Part shown: piece by piece, positions 63,479 to 64,000 of the stretch | Numbering within the stretch: position 1 is the first letter of the stretch | Layout of the letters: every line of letters begins with the position of its first letter | Source: Paraburkholderia sp. Tr-20389 | Lineage (GTDB): Bacteria > Pseudomonadota > Gammaproteobacteria > Burkholderiales > Burkholderiaceae | DNA: 64,000 nucleotides | Direction: 5' to 3' | Assembly (NCBI RefSeq): GCF_017104565.1 | Contig: NZ_JAAGPD010000002.1 | Span: forward strand, 124,001 to 188,000 | Translations under genes and position numbers: made by a program | The notes under the pieces: generated by a model | What the model saw: only the letters and a program-made list of their open reading frames with translations | What the model was told of the DNA's origin: nothing | Databases searched by the model: none

Positions 63479-63680
63479 TCCCGCGTTGCGGGCATGCGCC
63501 GACGCTAGAGAGAAGGCGAGTTTTCGCGAAATCGCAAAAACTCGCAAACCGGTTCGACAGATCTCGCAGACTCGCGAAGATGCGGGCTGCGTGACCGGAT
63601 AGCGGAAGCAAAAGCTCTCGCTCTCCAGCCTGTACCGTCTGATCATCCACGATCTTCAACACGTACCGTTACGCGAATCG
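63479..63680. other. Gap with an inverted repeat between convergent genes
   Basis: GCGAGTTTT (63516-63524) and AAAACTCGC (63537-63545) form a 9 bp stem with a 12 nt loop between the propeller and ActP genes; it may terminate transcription from both sides, although no strong T run follows. Confidence 0.4.
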
Positions 63681-64000
63681 TCAATGACTCGCGCCCTCCA
63701 CTGCACCGATACCCGTTTCCGAGCGTACGGCCTGCGCCTCGAACCCCGCCTGGTCGATGCGCGCGCGAGCGGATCGATCAGTCACCGAGAAAAACCAGAT
63801 GCCGGCAAAACCGATTGCCATCGAGAAGAGCGCCGGCGATGCATACGGAAACGGCGCGCTATCGTGATGAAACACGTCGACCCATACCGCCTTCGAGAGC
63901 ACCGTCAGCATCGCCGCCGAGAACAAGCCGAGAAAGCCGCCGATCGCAGCGCCGCGTGTCGTGCAACCGCGCCACAGCACGGACATGAACAGTACGGGGA
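63681..64000 (-). CDS. actP: Cation/acetate symporter ActP, C-terminal end (start outside window)
   Basis: The frame is open to the window end, so the N-terminus is missing. The visible part MSVLWRGCTTRGAAIGGFLG, WVDVFHHDSAPFPYASPALF, SMAIGFAGIWFFSVTDRSA and SETGIGAVEGASH matches the end of sodium:solute symporter family acetate permeases, including the final helix and cytoplasmic tail. It imports acetate or other short carboxylates with a cation. Confidence 0.9.
   Translation of the reverse strand, partial: PVLFMSVLWRGCTTRGAAIGGFLGLFSAAMLTVLSKAVWVDVFHHDSAPFPYASPALFSMAIGFAGIWFFSVTDRSARARIDQAGFEAQAVRSETGIGAVEGASH

Noticed and set aside
1-64000. CRISPR array, prophage or complete integrative element
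   Set aside because: No regularly spaced short repeats, Cas genes, integrase, or phage structural genes were seen anywhere in the window.

Overview
The window looks like a chromosomal stretch, probably from a secondary replicon, of a soil- or plant-associated betaproteobacterium of the Paraburkholderia/Caballeronia/Burkholderia group. This rests on the Burkholderia-type trimeric porin, the gene families present (BON and universal stress proteins, SpoIIAA-like protein, HU, DUF4239, many NarL-type kinases), the high-GC codon usage, and the density of catabolic and regulatory genes. No rRNA, tRNA, CRISPR array or replication origin was recognised. The genus is inferred from family resemblance, not from a search.

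Layout. 1-2467: a light/redox-type signalling cluster (3' end of a histidine kinase, a stand-alone receiver, a receiver-PAS-kinase). 2681-7760: CreA-like protein, small hypotheticals, a LysR regulator divergent from a porin, and a three-BON protein behind a perfect FNR/ANR-type box. 7841-14718 (minus): a surface-glycan-like cluster with flippase, FkbM-type methyltransferase, SGNH hydrolase, an amidohydrolase-fold protein without its metal ligands, a NodU/CmcH carbamoyltransferase and a small unknown protein. 14719-17560: a scarred region with a dispersed repeat, a small SSB-like protein, an IS5 transposase fragment and a cold-shock gene. 17560-22954: TPR membrane protein, a Tat-exported flavin amine oxidase overlapping a cytochrome c gene, decayed dehydrogenase fragments and a translationally coupled Rnk-like operon. 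23032-27236: NAD-formate dehydrogenase with an HPP membrane protein, a flavin reductase lacking an Fe-S domain, DUF4239 protein and an arylsulfatase stump. 27583-33336 (minus): alkylsulfatase, a partner protein, and a three-gene two-component system.

33800-43357 is the most coherent pathway. A divergent Lrp-type regulator faces an amino-acid ABC importer (binding protein plus one polypeptide carrying both permease and ATPase), two M24 creatinase/aminopeptidase-fold proteins (the second apparently lacking metal ligands), a diaminopropionate ammonia-lyase-like PLP enzyme and two M20 amidohydrolases/peptidases. I read it as an uptake and breakdown operon for an N-acylated or peptide-linked diamino acid; the substrate is not visible in the sequence.

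43861-53519 mixes plant-polymer enzymes (GH27 alpha-galactosidase lipoprotein, Tat-exported GH28 polygalacturonase) with a CcdA-like antitoxin interrupted by a stop codon, HU, a SpoIIAA-like protein and long gene-poor stretches, one containing the second copy of the dispersed repeat. 53577-59673 holds a sugar-binding-protein/histidine-kinase pair, a chemoreceptor, a UspA protein and a two-helix potassium channel. 60121-64000 has a glycosyltransferase fused to a degenerate receiver-like domain, a beta-propeller lipoprotein and the C-terminus of an ActP acetate symporter cut by the window end.
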